Assembly: GCA_021814835.1 (NCBI GenBank)
Contig: JAKAHO010000019.1
Location: 1-11,363, forward strand
Length of the DNA stretch: 11,363 nucleotides
Origin: a bacterium
Lineage (GTDB): Bacteria; Patescibacteriota; Minisyncoccia; UBA6257; GWB1-50-10
Reading direction: 5' to 3'
Position numbers and translations under genes: made by a program. Below, piece after piece: positions 11,291 to 11,363 of the stretch. The notes under the pieces are model-generated. The model was not told the origin of the DNA. It searched no databases and saw nothing but the letters and a program-made list of their open reading frames with translations. Positions within the stretch are counted from its first letter, which is position 1, and the number at the start of each line of letters is the position of its first letter.

Positions 11291-11363
11291 TGCGGGGGAG
11301 AGCGGTCCGGTTGCTCGTCAGGCTCATAACCTGAAGGCCATGGGTTCAAATCCCATCCCCGCA
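11291..11363 (+). tRNA. Initiator tRNA-fMet, anticodon CAT (cut by window end before the discriminator)
   Basis: Cloverleaf: acceptor TGCGGGG with CCCCGCA (7 pairs including T1:A72), D-stem GAGC/GCTC, 9-nt D-loop containing CCGG, anticodon stem TCAGG/CCTGA around CTCATAA (anticodon CAT), variable loop AGGCC, and T-arm ATGGG/CCCAT with loop TTCAAAT. The purine-pyrimidine pair A11:T24, the GAGC D-stem, the CTCATAA loop and the near-identity to the E. coli initiator point to tRNA-fMet rather than elongator Met or Ile(CAT). Two hallmarks differ: position 1 is T and pairs with A72 (E. coli has an unpaired C1/A72), and pair 29:41 is A-T, so only two of the three G-C pairs remain. Position 73 and beyond lie outside the window. 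Confidence 0.9.

Noticed and set aside
11291..11363. Elongator tRNA-Met or tRNA-Ile(CAT)
   Set aside because: The A11:T24 pair, GAGC D-stem and overall match to the E. coli initiator favour tRNA-fMet despite the altered 1:72 and 29:41 pairs.

Overview
The window looks like a chromosomal housekeeping segment from a small-genome bacterium of the Candidate Phyla Radiation (Patescibacteria, probably Parcubacteria-like). This placement is an inference. It rests on very tight packing, tRNA genes that do not encode CCA, a PheT that appears to lack its EMAP/OB tRNA-binding domain, a short divergent NAD kinase, and mRNAs that mostly have no Shine-Dalgarno site. TGA is used as a stop (cupin gene), so there is no sign of an altered genetic code.

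Layout from left to right. (1) Minus strand, 1-2298: a Kef-type cation:proton antiporter with an RCK domain (its 3' end lies outside the window), a one-domain cupin protein, and a 43-52 residue single-pass membrane protein. An intergenic palindrome plus AT-rich tandem repeat separates the antiporter from the cupin. (2) Minus strand, 2302-3094: nadK followed 9 nt later by tRNA-Ala(CGC) and a terminator. (3) Plus-strand tRNA-Pro(CGG) at 3272-3342 converges on the minus-strand CCA-adding enzyme gene cca (3379-4881) across a shared bidirectional terminator. (4) 4882-5739 is an RNA and repeat region: minus-strand tRNA-Arg(TCG) and tRNA-Lys(CTT), with three structured elements built from partial copies of tRNA 3' ends. 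(5) recG, plus strand, 5740-7857. (6) Minus-strand operon pheS - unknown 114-aa gene - pheT, 7885-11211, converging on recG across a terminator that contains both stop codons. (7) A divergent initiator tRNA-fMet(CAT) that runs to the window's right edge.

Functionally the window centres on tRNA supply: five tRNA genes, the enzyme that adds the CCA tail the visible tRNAs lack, and the synthetase that charges tRNA-Phe. RecG (fork rescue and recombination), NAD kinase (NADP supply) and an ion antiporter complete the set.

The most unusual observation is the 4928-5536 region. Downstream of both tRNA-Lys and tRNA-Arg there is an element of about 125-160 nt. Each contains one inverted and one altered direct copy of the 3' end of its own neighbouring tRNA, enclosing strong hairpins. 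In both elements one hairpin arm can pair with two alternative partners. A shorter relative lies just upstream of cca. A second pattern is that most protein genes have a -10 box only 7-11 nt before the ATG, suggesting leaderless or nearly leaderless mRNAs. A third is that the initiator tRNA departs from two bacterial initiator hallmarks (a U1:A72 pair, and A29:U41 in the anticodon stem).
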